Below, in pieces: positions 28,724 through 37,718 of a stretch of DNA of 63,790 bases (the first letter of the stretch is position 1; each line of letters opens with the position of its first letter). The stretch is taken from positions 1 through 63,790 of the forward strand of contig JANQLY010000012.1 of assembly GCA_028280345.1 (NCBI GenBank), written 5' to 3'. The position numbers and the translations under genes are program-made. This stretch comes from Pseudomonadales bacterium (GTDB lineage: Bacteria > Pseudomonadota > Gammaproteobacteria > Pseudomonadales > UBA7239). A model generated the notes under the pieces. That model saw only the letters and a program-made list of their open reading frames with translations. It did no database searches and was not told where the DNA came from.

Positions 28724-29167
28724 ATGGGCGATAAACGTTTCTGGGAAAGCAAACACCTAAAGGAAATGAGCGAAGAGGAATGGGAGTCCCTGTGTGATGG
28801 TTGCGGCAAGTGCTGTCTGATAAAGCTCGAGGACATCGACAGCGGCAATGTATTCTATTCCAACGTCGGCTGCAAACTTATTAATGAAGACACCTGCCAG
28901 TGCAACAACTACCCACAGCGTCGCGAGCTTGTCTCCGACTGTGTACGCCTTACGCCAGCCGATATCGATAACTTTCACTGGCTACCCTCCACCTGTGCTT
29001 ATCGCTTGCTTGCGGAGAACAAACCGTTAGAATGGTGGCACCCCCTGGTTTCCGGTGAATCAGACAGTGTGCACCGTGCCGGCATGTCCATTAAAGGCCG
29101 CTTTATCCCGGAGCAAAATGTTCACCCGGATGACTTTCAAGAGCATATAATCACGTGGGTTGACTAG
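28724..29167 (+). CDS. ycgN: YcgN family cysteine-cluster protein
   Basis: A 147-residue protein with eight or more cysteines. It contains LCDGCGKCCLIKLED (about 23-37) and CQCNNYPQRRELVSDCVR, the CxxCxxCC-type cluster of the UPF0153/YcgN family that probably binds zinc or iron-sulfur. Function unknown. It is read with ycgL. Confidence 0.93.
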   Translation: MGDKRFWESKHLKEMSEEEWESLCDGCGKCCLIKLEDIDSGNVFYSNVGCKLINEDTCQCNNYPQRRELVSDCVRLTPADIDNFHWLPSTCAYRLLAENKPLEWWHPLVSGESDSVHRAGMSIKGRFIPEQNVHPDDFQEHIITWVD

Positions 29168-29233
29168 ACAGGCTGCTTGATAGCAACCTCACTGTATGCA
29201 CCAGATAGAAACTCATAATTGCAGGATAAATTT

Positions 29234-29578
29234 ATGAACAGCGCCGATTACACCACTGCCTGGTTTGTTTATCTGGTTTGCGCGCTGGGCTGCTGCTGGG
29301 TCTGGTGGCTGCTTACCGCCGGCATTTCCTCGCGCACCACAAAAATGATTTTGCGCCTCGTGCCCATTGCCATGCTTGTCACACCCTATTTCAGCGATCC
29401 ACAGCAGGATTATCTTGCACCGGCGCTGCTTGTCGTTGTTTTTGAAGGTCTGTTTGGCAATCCGGAATTTGCTTTTCAGGCCAGTATTCCCATTCTCGTT
29501 ATGATGGCTGGCGCAATCATCGCTGCACTCATTATCACTCTCAGCGGCCGTCAACCCGATAAGACCTCATCTTCCTGA
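29234..29578 (+). CDS. Small inner-membrane protein, unknown
   Basis: A 114-residue product with about four hydrophobic segments (roughly 9-28, 38-51, 58-72, 83-103) and a short polar C-terminus. I do not recognise the family. The ATG at 29234 has GCAGGA upstream and is preferred to a TTG 15 bases earlier. It is 66 bases after ycgN and 19 bases before the next exported protein gene, so it may be in the same operon as rsmE. Confidence 0.7.
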   Translation: MNSADYTTAWFVYLVCALGCCWVWWLLTAGISSRTTKMILRLVPIAMLVTPYFSDPQQDYLAPALLVVVFEGLFGNPEFAFQASIPILVMMAGAIIAALIITLSGRQPDKTSSS

Positions 29579-29597
29579 AACACTCTGCGGACTCCCC

Positions 29598-30287
29598 ATG
29601 CGTAAACCGACCAACTGCCTGATTCACATTGTGTACCACGCACTTGCTATTATTGTCCTGATGCTGAGCATCACAAGCAGTTACGCCGAGGGCAGCCGAA
29701 GTGAAAGTGATGTCGCTATAGAATTCACCACACCGGAAATCTCCAAAGCAATATTCACCTGTAGCGCCCAGTGGGATGAGTACTGCAGCGATCAGCAGAG
29801 TGTTGCGGCACCACAGGGCTATAAAATCTGTGAGCATCTCGTAACAGTCAGCGAACAACAGGGCGATAGTTCTCACGAAATAGTCGACGAATCTGACCAA
29901 CAGGTGAGTGTAAAGTTTGCAGCCAAAGGCAATCTGGATCGCTACAACAAACAAAGCAGCTATATTGAAATAATCGTACGTCTGCACGGTGTCAGAAATG
30001 GCGAACCCTGTGAAAAGTTGCCGGAGCCGGTGGTCGAAGAAACCCCGGAGCCCACCCCACACGCCTGTGCTTGCAGCCCCTGGATTTATGCTAGCGAGGC
30101 GCAGGAGTGTCTATCCAAGGGCAAGAAATGTGAAAAAATGCAGGCTGATGTCCATTGCGTCACAGACAAAACCAGTTGTCGCGACATCCAACGCAAAACC
30201 TGCCCGAATGTAGTTGGCCTCGACCAAAGTAAATCCAACAAACGGCTTTATATTACCGACAGCCCCCATTGCGCCGCACAGGATTAA
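29598..30287 (+). CDS. Exported Cys-rich hypothetical protein
   Basis: A 229-residue protein with a signal peptide (AIIVLMLSITSSYA, cleavage likely after A31). The mature part has a beta-rich middle and a proline-rich linker (EPVVEETPEPTP, about 147-158), then a compact C-terminal domain with at least ten cysteines (CACSPW, CLSKGKKC, CVTDKTSC, TCPN, HC) that should form disulfides in the periplasm. I recognise no family. It stands 20 bases upstream of rsmE. Confidence 0.7.
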   Translation: MRKPTNCLIHIVYHALAIIVLMLSITSSYAEGSRSESDVAIEFTTPEISKAIFTCSAQWDEYCSDQQSVAAPQGYKICEHLVTVSEQQGDSSHEIVDESDQQVSVKFAAKGNLDRYNKQSSYIEIIVRLHGVRNGEPCEKLPEPVVEETPEPTPHACACSPWIYASEAQECLSKGKKCEKMQADVHCVTDKTSCRDIQRKTCPNVVGLDQSKSNKRLYITDSPHCAAQD

Positions 30288-30307
30288 CCCTCCCCTCCGT
30301 CACAATC

Positions 30308-31054
30308 GTGAACCTTCTGCTATTAAAACCACAAGAACTGAAACAGGACACAGCACGTCTTGGTAACGATGATCGACGTTACCAGCATCTGTTAAAAACA
30401 CTCGGCGTTAAAGCTGGCGACCGCATTAATGCCGGTATTCTAAATGGCCAAAAAGGTTATGCTGACATCACCGTACTCAACGGAGACTATCTGGAATTAC
30501 AAATCACACCTAACGCCGAACCACCACCGCCAAACCCGATCACGCTGATTCTCGCCCTGCCACGACCGCTCATGCTCAAACGCATTCTACAGACAGTGAC
30601 CAGTATGGGGGTAAAAACCATCTATTTAATTAATAGCAAGCGCGTAGAAAAAAGCTACTGGAACAGCTCTGACCTTGATTCTGAAATTATTGCACAACAA
30701 TTATTACTCGGCCTTGAACAGGCTTGCGATACTGTACTACCCAATGTGCATTTTGAACAACGTTTTAAACCCTTTGCCGAAGACAAACTTCCCGAACTGT
30801 GTAAAAACACAACCGCCCTACTCGCACACCCCGGCGACTATGACCCCTGCCCTGGCGGTGACACCCTGCCCACGGACAAGCGCATATTACTCGCGGTCGG
30901 CCCGGAAGGCGGCTTCATTGATTATGAAGTGGAGTTACTGACCCAATCAGGCCTGATGCCGGTTCAATGCGGCAAGCGCATCCTGCGCGTTGAAGCTGCG
31001 GTGAGCATTCTGCTTGGCAGGCTAACACCGATGCTGCCTGTTAATCACATTTAA
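30308..31054 (+). CDS. rsmE: 16S rRNA (uracil(1498)-N(3))-methyltransferase
   Basis: A 248-residue SPOUT methyltransferase. An N-terminal PUA-like domain (RYQHLLKTLGVKAGDRINAG) is followed by the trefoil-knot catalytic domain with LLAVGPEGGFIDYEVELL and the end GKRILRVEAAVSILLGRL, both conserved in RsmE. It methylates U1498 in 16S rRNA. I use the GTG at 30308; an upstream start would overlap the preceding gene. Confidence 0.93.
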   Translation: MNLLLLKPQELKQDTARLGNDDRRYQHLLKTLGVKAGDRINAGILNGQKGYADITVLNGDYLELQITPNAEPPPPNPITLILALPRPLMLKRILQTVTSMGVKTIYLINSKRVEKSYWNSSDLDSEIIAQQLLLGLEQACDTVLPNVHFEQRFKPFAEDKLPELCKNTTALLAHPGDYDPCPGGDTLPTDKRILLAVGPEGGFIDYEVELLTQSGLMPVQCGKRILRVEAAVSILLGRLTPMLPVNHI

Positions 31055-31255
31055 TAACCCCGGCTTCCTTCGGGCATTCTCAGTTTGCACACAGACCAAA
31101 ACTACATCACAAAACGCTTTCCAAGCTATACCAATGAGAAAAACTTCGGGTAGAATAGCCAACCCGCGACAACCCTGTTAGATGCGCAGCACAACAGATA
31201 CTCAAGGGTAGCGAGACATCAAACTGTCATATACGAGTTCTATTATCGCGACACC

Positions 31256-31732
31256 ATGTCAACAAACACAACATTAAACAAAACCGGCCTACTTTTATTG
31301 GCCCTGGTACTTGTTCTGATAACCGGCTGCGCAAGCACACCGGAAGAAGGCTCCCGTCAGCCAATAACCCACCTGTATTGCGATTCCTATTTTGTCTATG
31401 ATATGTGCGCCATGGATATTGATAATAACGGCGCCGTGGATTTCATCTATTTCTCGGATGACAAAGATATTATATTGTACTGGGAAACAATGAAGCCTCA
31501 GACACCGGATCATCTGAACTATCACAAATGTGCGCAAATTATGGATGAGCCGTTGCGCCGCTCTGCCTCAGAATTATTTTTTATCTCCGATGAAACAAGC
31601 TTTCTCGAAAAAAGCAATATTGAAACCCGCATCTTCCTGCACTACTCACGCTATTTTGGCCGGGTAAATTCCTGCAACAACGGAGAAGAGGAAGATGAAT
31701 TTGGCGGCGTCGAAGAAGACGAAGACTTTTAG
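31256..31732 (+). CDS. Lipoprotein with acidic tail, unknown
   Basis: A 158-residue protein. The N-terminal signal LLALVLVLITGCAS carries a lipobox with Cys25 and Ala at +2, so outer-membrane sorting is expected. The mature part contains a DIDNNGAVDF loop that looks like a calcium-binding or FG-GAP-like turn and a very acidic tail (EEEDEFGGVEEDEDF). No family recognised. It is convergent with the DUF1289 gene and stands alone. Confidence 0.75.
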   Translation: MSTNTTLNKTGLLLLALVLVLITGCASTPEEGSRQPITHLYCDSYFVYDMCAMDIDNNGAVDFIYFSDDKDIILYWETMKPQTPDHLNYHKCAQIMDEPLRRSASELFFISDETSFLEKSNIETRIFLHYSRYFGRVNSCNNGEEEDEFGGVEEDEDF

Positions 31733-31736
31733 ATAA

Positions 31737-31907
31737 CTAGCGCTGACGAGTTTTTAACACTTCAAGCAACCGGCGCTTTTCATCGTTGTTCATATCCCAC
31801 CAGCGAGTGATCTCATCGGTGGTGCGCAAGCACCCCATACAAATATCATTTTCATCCGGCGCGCAGATACCGACACACGGGGAAGGTATTTCATTTTCAA
31901 TACTCAT
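31737..31907 (-). CDS. DUF1289 domain protein
   Basis: A 56-residue protein, below the size limit of most gene finders. It has the DUF1289 cysteine pattern PCVGICAPDENDICMGC followed by LRTTDEITRWWDM and a basic helix (EKRRLLEVLKTR). The four cysteines probably bind a metal. Function unknown. A GAGAG site precedes the ATG. It is the last gene of the leftward ccm-linked run, 45 bases after the exported protein gene. Confidence 0.9.
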   Translation of the reverse strand: MSIENEIPSPCVGICAPDENDICMGCLRTTDEITRWWDMNNDEKRRLLEVLKTRQR

Positions 31908-31952
31908 ACTAACTACTCTCTACTACTTATCGCACTACTTGTCACATTCAGG

Positions 31953-33137
31953 TTACGGAGAAACAAGCTCACCGCTTAAGCGCAAATTATCAATCGCAAT
32001 TGCACTGTGATTCAGTCCAGTCATTTCCCAACCCATGGAAAAGAACGTTAAATCATAAAAAGTTAACGCCTCACCAAAACCACGCAGCCTGCCTTGGTCC
32101 CGCGCTGCTTCAATACCTGCTTTAATAAACGGCAACAATTCTATTTCATAGTGAGACCACTGTCCGCTGTGGATATCATCAGTGGTAAATTCCCGGGTAT
32201 CAACCCGAAAAATCATTTTGCGCGTTCCTTTCTTTTCCGTTGTACGATCCCAGCGCTTGCCGTCAAACGGACACGACCACACACCGGGATCATCCAGTGC
32301 CTGCGGATAATAGCAGTTGCTCAATACTCCCTCTGCATCGTCACTACGTTCGCATTTTCGACAGCCATAACTGCTGTGTTTGAAGCGATCATCATAAACC
32401 ACCAGCATCAGCCAGAACGTATTATTCGACAAGGTATTACGCACTGCCAGAGCAATAGGAAAACGACCGGCGTGAAAACCGCGATACCCCCAGCGTTCAT
32501 TTTTATCATCAAACCGCAATTGCGCATCCAGCGACAGTGTAATCGAGGCATATTCGTTGAGCTTGCGTGAAGACAGATTCTGCGCAAACAACAAGTGAGG
32601 CCAATAATCATCGAGACTCGCAAGATAGACAGAGCCGTTTACACTCGCTTTCTCTGCATAGAAATCACTGGAGAATTCGGCCAGGCCATTCAGCTCCATA
32701 ACCACCTCACCACTAGGCAGCACATCTACTGCCTTGTATACCTGCCCGGAGTCATTATTCACCTGCCAACGCAAACCACCATTTTCCAAGGCCCGGGGTT
32801 CAATATTGGCAAGCGTTTGATTACTACCCCACTGCATCAAGCGCCAGACCGGCGGTTGCAACTCTTCACGATGATCATGCCAGACATGCTCCGCCTCAAT
32901 TTTGGCGCGATGCGTATAGGCATTGCGTGTCGGTGTCATCACCTGATAACCCAGGGAAAACGAGGTATCACGGAGTATTTCTTCTGTAGCTATCTGTTCT
33001 TCTGTTGCAACCGTTCCCTCTGGCACCATTTCTTTTGGCACCTTGTCCATTGCAAACACTGGTCCAATAAACAGAAACCCTGGCAGAAAGAGACAACAAA
33101 GAGTCTGCAGAATTTTATTCAGCGAGAAGTTGCGCAT
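31953..33137 (-). CDS. Exported protein of unknown function joined to ccmG
   Basis: A 394-residue protein starting MRNFSLNKILQTLCCL, with a signal peptide ending near PVFA (about residue 29). The mature part is mostly beta-strand-like, with a CRKCE and SCPFD cysteine set and ends IAIDNLRLSGELVSP, a jelly-roll-like final strand. I do not recognise a family. Its ATG lies inside the last codons of ccmG, overlapping by 23 bases, so it is translated with the ccm operon. A role in cytochrome maturation is possible from position only. Confidence 0.75.
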   Translation of the reverse strand: MRNFSLNKILQTLCCLFLPGFLFIGPVFAMDKVPKEMVPEGTVATEEQIATEEILRDTSFSLGYQVMTPTRNAYTHRAKIEAEHVWHDHREELQPPVWRLMQWGSNQTLANIEPRALENGGLRWQVNNDSGQVYKAVDVLPSGEVVMELNGLAEFSSDFYAEKASVNGSVYLASLDDYWPHLLFAQNLSSRKLNEYASITLSLDAQLRFDDKNERWGYRGFHAGRFPIALAVRNTLSNNTFWLMLVVYDDRFKHSSYGCRKCERSDDAEGVLSNCYYPQALDDPGVWSCPFDGKRWDRTTEKKGTRKMIFRVDTREFTTDDIHSGQWSHYEIELLPFIKAGIEAARDQGRLRGFGEALTFYDLTFFSMGWEMTGLNHSAIAIDNLRLSGELVSP

Positions 33138-33639
33138 GGATGGGTTGCAGGCTGTCACGCCAGACGCGCTCATCGACTACGCCAACATGTTTGTAGCGAA
33201 TCACACCCTGCTTATCAACAATGAAGGTTTCCGGCGCACCAAACACACCGAGATCAATACCAAGACGGCCATCCTTGTCACTAATCGTCACTGCATAGGG
33301 ATCACCAAGATCATCCAGCCACTTGATCGCGAGAGCAGTGTCATCCTTGTAGTTCAGGCCAACAATATTCACACCCTGTTCTGACAGTGCATTAAGCTGT
33401 GGATGCTCAGCGCGACAGGAAATACACCAGGTTGCCCAGACATTCAGCAGAGATACCTGGCCTCTGAAAATAGAAACATCCACAGGTTCACCCTGCAAGG
33501 TTGTCAATTCAAAAACAGGCATCGGTTTATCAATAAGGGCCGATGGCATTTCGCTGGGATCCAGCTCCAACCCTCGCAGCAAAAACAGACCGAGCCCGAT
33601 AAAAACAACCAGCGGCAGGAAGTACTTAACTCGCTGCAC
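33115..33639 (-). CDS. ccmG: Cytochrome c maturation thiol:disulfide protein CcmG/DsbE
   Basis: A 174-residue periplasmic thioredoxin-fold protein with an N-terminal membrane anchor (FLPLVVFIGLGLFLLRGL). The active site is WATWCISCRAEHP and the family's acidic GLNYKDD and APETFIVD segments are present. It keeps apocytochrome cysteines reduced. The start is GTG at 33639, six bases after AGGAG and overlapping the ccmF stop by 14 bases. The expected next genes ccmH and ccmI are absent here. Confidence 0.95.
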   Translation of the reverse strand: MQRVKYFLPLVVFIGLGLFLLRGLELDPSEMPSALIDKPMPVFELTTLQGEPVDVSIFRGQVSLLNVWATWCISCRAEHPQLNALSEQGVNIVGLNYKDDTALAIKWLDDLGDPYAVTISDKDGRLGIDLGVFGAPETFIVDKQGVIRYKHVGVVDERVWRDSLQPIHAQLLAE

Positions 33640-35608
33640 GACTTGCTCCTGTCGCCAGCAAGGCTTTGATACGATAACGCCGGTCACTCACGCTGATGAT
33701 CGCACCAATCGACATTAAAATCGCACCAAGCCAGATCCAGCGCACAAACGGCTTGTGGTGTACGCGCATCGCCCAGGCGCCATGCGGCTTGTCTTTTTCC
33801 AGCGGCTCCCCCATCGACACATAGACATCGGCAAAAAAACCGGGATCAATTGCCGCTTCTGTCATCATATTGCCACGATCGCTGTTATAGCTGCGCTTTT
33901 CAGGTAGTAGTTGCGATATTTTTCGTTCTCCACGGTAGACCGTCACTTCACCCAGCGTTGCAATATAGTTTGGTCCTTTATGCTGACGAATATCTTCCAG
34001 CTCAAAACTGTAATTACCCAGTGTTACTTTCTCACCAGGTTCCATTCTCACATCAAGCGATTGCGTATACAGACTGGTTAAACAAATACCGAGCCCTGTC
34101 ATAGCAATACCCAGATGTGCCACAACCATTCCCTTGTAACTGGTCGAAAGTTTCTTTAAACCGGCCAATACGGAATCAGCATGGCGTGTCTGGTAACGCA
34201 CATCGGCAAGTGTTACAAGCCACACCCAGACAAATACGGTGACACTTAAAACGGTTTGCCAGTTAAATGCTTGCTCATAAGCAATACTGAATATCACACC
34301 CGCAATCACACTGACCAGCGCCAACCAGCGCAAGCGCTGTTTTAAATCATCTAGCGACGCCTTCTTCCATTTGATTAACATACCCACCGGCAGCAGCAGC
34401 AATAAAGCCGCCATCAACGGAATAAAAAAGATATTAAAGTATGGCGGCCCGACTGAAATTTTCCCCCAGTCCAGCGCATCGGCAATCAGCGGATACAGGG
34501 TACCGAGCAGCACGATCACCATAGCAACAAATAAAATCAAATTATTAAACAACAGCCCGGTTTCTTTTGACACAATCTCAAAGCGAGTAACACTTTTTAG
34601 CATGGGTGCGCGCACGGCATAGAGCGTAAACGAGCCACCAATCACAATGGCAAGAAACACCAGAATAAAATAACCGCGCCCGGGATCAGAAGCAAACGCA
34701 TGCACCGAGGTCAACACACCGGAGCGCACCAGAAACGTACCCAACAGGCTCAGTGAAAATGCAAAGATGGCCAGCAACAAGGTCCAGCTTTTAAACACAC
34801 CACGCTTTTCTGTAGCCGCAAGGGAATGTATTAACGCTGTACCTACCAGCCAGGGCATAAACGATGCGTTCTCTACCGGGTCCCAGAACCACCAGCCACC
34901 CCAACCCAGTTCGTAGTAAGCCCACCAGCTACCGAGCGCAATACCCAGCGTCAGAAACATCCATGCCATAAGTGTCCATGGCCGCGTCCAGCGCGCCCAA
35001 CTACTGTCGAGGCGACCACCAAGTAGTGCTGCGATCGCAAACGCAAACGCCACAGAAAAACCCACATAGCCGAGATAAAGCGTTGGCGGATGTACGATCA
35101 AACCAAAATCCTGCAACAGCGGATTAAGATCAGAACCGTCAGGCGGTGTAAATGGCAACAAACGCACAAACGGGTTGGAGGTAAACAAGGTAAAGGCAAG
35201 AAAACCCACCGCGATCATACCCATCACTGCCAACACTCGTGACACCATATCCAGCGGTAACTGCCGGGAAAAAAAGCTCACCGCAAACGTCCAGGCTGAC
35301 AGCAACCAGACCCAAAGTAACAGTGAACCTTCGTGAGCACTCCACACAGCACTGATTTTATAGGCATCAGGCAATTGCAAATTGGAGTTGGCAGCAACAT
35401 AAGCTACAGAAAAGTCATCCACCCAGAACGCATAGGTTAAACAGGCAAGGGAAAATGTCAGCACCACAAACATTCCCTGGGACAGGGCAAAGCCGCTGCG
35501 CATCAGCACCTGGTTACCCCGCCAGGCACCAAATAGCGGCAATATCGCTAGCAATATGGAAAAACAAAACGCAATAATCAGTGCAAAGTGGCCGTATTCA
35601 GGAGTCAT
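33626..35608 (-). CDS. ccmF: Heme lyase subunit CcmF
   Basis: A 660-residue polytopic inner-membrane protein. It contains the WWD heme-binding segment (WGGWWFWDPVENASFMPWLV region, about 229-248) and conserved periplasmic histidines of the heme-handling family. With CcmH/I it attaches heme to apocytochrome c. I use the ATG at 35608 (MTPEYGHFALI); a TTG eight codons upstream is a less likely start. Confidence 0.97.
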   Translation of the reverse strand: MTPEYGHFALIIAFCFSILLAILPLFGAWRGNQVLMRSGFALSQGMFVVLTFSLACLTYAFWVDDFSVAYVAANSNLQLPDAYKISAVWSAHEGSLLLWVWLLSAWTFAVSFFSRQLPLDMVSRVLAVMGMIAVGFLAFTLFTSNPFVRLLPFTPPDGSDLNPLLQDFGLIVHPPTLYLGYVGFSVAFAFAIAALLGGRLDSSWARWTRPWTLMAWMFLTLGIALGSWWAYYELGWGGWWFWDPVENASFMPWLVGTALIHSLAATEKRGVFKSWTLLLAIFAFSLSLLGTFLVRSGVLTSVHAFASDPGRGYFILVFLAIVIGGSFTLYAVRAPMLKSVTRFEIVSKETGLLFNNLILFVAMVIVLLGTLYPLIADALDWGKISVGPPYFNIFFIPLMAALLLLLPVGMLIKWKKASLDDLKQRLRWLALVSVIAGVIFSIAYEQAFNWQTVLSVTVFVWVWLVTLADVRYQTRHADSVLAGLKKLSTSYKGMVVAHLGIAMTGLGICLTSLYTQSLDVRMEPGEKVTLGNYSFELEDIRQHKGPNYIATLGEVTVYRGERKISQLLPEKRSYNSDRGNMMTEAAIDPGFFADVYVSMGEPLEKDKPHGAWAMRVHHKPFVRWIWLGAILMSIGAIISVSDRRYRIKALLATGASRAAS

Positions 35609-35628
35609 AAGTAATGCTTCACCCGATA

Positions 35629-36060
35629 TCAATAGTCATGAGGCTTGATCGCTGTATCAGACACTTCCGGCGGCGTATAGTTCTCGTCGTGTTTGGCAAG
35701 CACTTCCACTGCCTCAAGTATTCTGTCGTCATTCAATCGTCCTTTGGCAATAGCTGCTTCACCTTCGGTAAACAGGTCAGGCAAAATACCTTTGTAGCGT
35801 ACCGCAACTTCCGCCTGACCATCGGTAAGGCGAAACGTTACCGTCAAATCTTCACTGCTGCGATGCACACTATTCTTAACCACATAACCACCAACGCGAA
35901 TTTGCTGATCAGCTGGTGCCTTGCCCGCAACAATGTCCGCTGGCGGAAAAAACAGGTTGAGATTCTCTCGCAGTGCAAACACCAGCAGGCCAATCGCCAC
36001 AGCGGCAAATACCATAACGAACAAAACAATCTGCAAGCGTTGCTTGCGAGCCGGATGCAT
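35629..36060 (-). CDS. ccmE: Heme chaperone CcmE
   Basis: A 143-residue protein with one N-terminal membrane anchor (LFVMVFAAVAIGLLVFAL) and a periplasmic beta-barrel. The heme-binding motif LAKHDENYTPPE holds the covalent-heme His in the family position. It carries heme from CcmC to CcmF. Its ATG overlaps the ccmD stop (TAATG). Confidence 0.97.
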   Translation of the reverse strand: MHPARKQRLQIVLFVMVFAAVAIGLLVFALRENLNLFFPPADIVAGKAPADQQIRVGGYVVKNSVHRSSEDLTVTFRLTDGQAEVAVRYKGILPDLFTEGEAAIAKGRLNDDRILEAVEVLAKHDENYTPPEVSDTAIKPHDY

Positions 36061-36254
36061 TACTGTGCCCCTCCATTCTGACGTGTCTGCTCAATACGCT
36101 GTTGCTGTTGTATCTCTTTTAGCAAGGCACGACGCCTGAATGATGGCGCCAACAGCAATAAAACGAGCGAGAATAATGAAACCCCATAGGCAAGCCAGAC
36201 ATAAAAACCATGACCGCCCATGGCAAAAAATTCCGCCGCACTTTCAAACGCCAT
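36060..36254 (-). CDS. ccmD: Heme exporter protein CcmD
   Basis: A 64-residue single-pass membrane protein: FYVWLAYGVSLFSLVLLLL is the membrane helix, followed by a basic stretch RRRALLKEIQQQQR as in the family. It helps release holo-CcmE from CcmABC. The ATG at 36254 overlaps the ccmC stop as ATGA, which fixes the start against a longer form. Confidence 0.93.
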   Translation of the reverse strand: MAFESAAEFFAMGGHGFYVWLAYGVSLFSLVLLLLAPSFRRRALLKEIQQQQRIEQTRQNGGAQ

Positions 36255-37024
36255 CACAACAATTTCCCATTCAATGCCAGCTCCCTGACCCACTGACTGC
36301 GACGTTCATGACGCAGTATTTCGCAGCGCAAATTCATAATCAAAACCAGCGCATACAACAGATAAAATGTCACAATCATTAGCAGCAGTGGCTTAAACAT
36401 ATCCATATGCATGGACGGTGCCTCGGTAAACTTGATCGTGGCCCCCTGATGCAGGGTATTCCACCACTCCACCGACTTGTAAATAATCGGAATATTGATC
36501 ATGCCAACGATGGTTAATACCGCACTGGCACGATTGCCGCTGTCTTCATTTTCAAATGCATTTTGCAAAGCCATCACGCCGAGATAGAGAAATAGCAGAA
36601 TCAGCATGGACGTAATGCGTGCATCCCATACCCACCAGGTACCCCAGGTGGGCTTGCCCCAGATCGCTCCGCTAAACAGGGAAATAAACGTGAGCACAGC
36701 ACCGAGCGGCGCTGCGGCGCGCAATACCCACATCGCCATTTTCATACGCCAGACAAGCCCGACAATCCCTGCAATTGCCATTACGTAGTACCCAACCATC
36801 GCGAGAAACGATGCGGGCACATGCAGAAAAATAATGCGGTAGCTGTTGCCCTGTTTGGCATCCATCGGTGCATAGGCAAGCCCCCAGACCAGCCCCCAGA
36901 CCAGCAGCCCGAGCGTAATCGCACTGAGCCAGGGCAGCCAGCGGCTGCTCATCTGATAAAACCACTTCGGTGAACCCAGTTTATGCCAGAAGTTTTTTAG
37001 TACTGCCCACATAGGACTACCCAT
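36254..37024 (-). CDS. ccmC: Heme exporter protein CcmC
   Basis: A 256-residue protein with six membrane segments. The tryptophan-rich heme motif WGTWWVWDARITS is present with flanking histidines (FLHVPASF and NTLHQGAT). It transfers heme to CcmE. The start at 37024 overlaps the ccmB stop. Confidence 0.97.
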   Translation of the reverse strand: MGSPMWAVLKNFWHKLGSPKWFYQMSSRWLPWLSAITLGLLVWGLVWGLAYAPMDAKQGNSYRIIFLHVPASFLAMVGYYVMAIAGIVGLVWRMKMAMWVLRAAAPLGAVLTFISLFSGAIWGKPTWGTWWVWDARITSMLILLFLYLGVMALQNAFENEDSGNRASAVLTIVGMINIPIIYKSVEWWNTLHQGATIKFTEAPSMHMDMFKPLLLMIVTFYLLYALVLIMNLRCEILRHERRSQWVRELALNGKLL

Positions 37025-37718
37025 CTACTCCAATTCTCAAACCGGCAATAATCGCAAACGGTGCCAGCGCAATGGCCAATGCAAGGAACGCACCAAGAAT
37101 AGCCAACGGACCGGCACTGCTCAGGCCGGAGGCGGCATTATGCACTGCTGCGGTACCAAAAATTAATACGGGAATATAGAGGGGTATCACAACGAGCGAG
37201 AGCAACAGGCTCGCGCGCCGCAGCGCCACCGTTAATGCCGCCCCGATAGCACCCACCAGACTGAAACAGGCGGTTCCCACCAGCAGCGACAGCAACAACA
37301 CACCAAGCGCTTCACCGGGCACCGATAGCATCACTGCCAGCAACGGTGCGATCAGTGCCAACGGCACACCGGTCATCAGCCAGTGGGCAAGGATTTTCAT
37401 CAGGACCGGTGCCAGCAAAGCCTGCGGCATCAACAACAACTGCTCCAGACTGCCATCTTCGTAATCGCCACGAAACAGGCTGTCCATCGATAATAGACTC
37501 GCCAACAGGGCTACCACCCAGATCATCCCGGATCCGAGCAGCGCCAGCAGGGAGCTGTCCGGGCTAATGCCTAACGGCACCAAACTGATCACCATGACAA
37601 AAAACAGCAGTGGGTTGGCGAGATCGCCGCGTTTACGATAGGCGAGAATCAACTCGCGTTTGAGCATCGCCAGCGCATAACCATGCTGAGCTTGTGTGTT
37701 ATCCCGTCCAGAGCTCAT
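37017..37718 (-). CDS. ccmB: Heme exporter protein CcmB
   Basis: A 233-residue membrane subunit with six hydrophobic segments, including FRGDYEDGSLEQLLLMPQAL, the family's signature. It is the permease of the CcmABC ATP-binding system. Its ATG overlaps the ccmA stop (ATGA). Confidence 0.96.
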   Translation of the reverse strand: MSSGRDNTQAQHGYALAMLKRELILAYRKRGDLANPLLFFVMVISLVPLGISPDSSLLALLGSGMIWVVALLASLLSMDSLFRGDYEDGSLEQLLLMPQALLAPVLMKILAHWLMTGVPLALIAPLLAVMLSVPGEALGVLLLSLLVGTACFSLVGAIGAALTVALRRASLLLSLVVIPLYIPVLIFGTAAVHNAASGLSSAGPLAILGAFLALAIALAPFAIIAGLRIGVDG

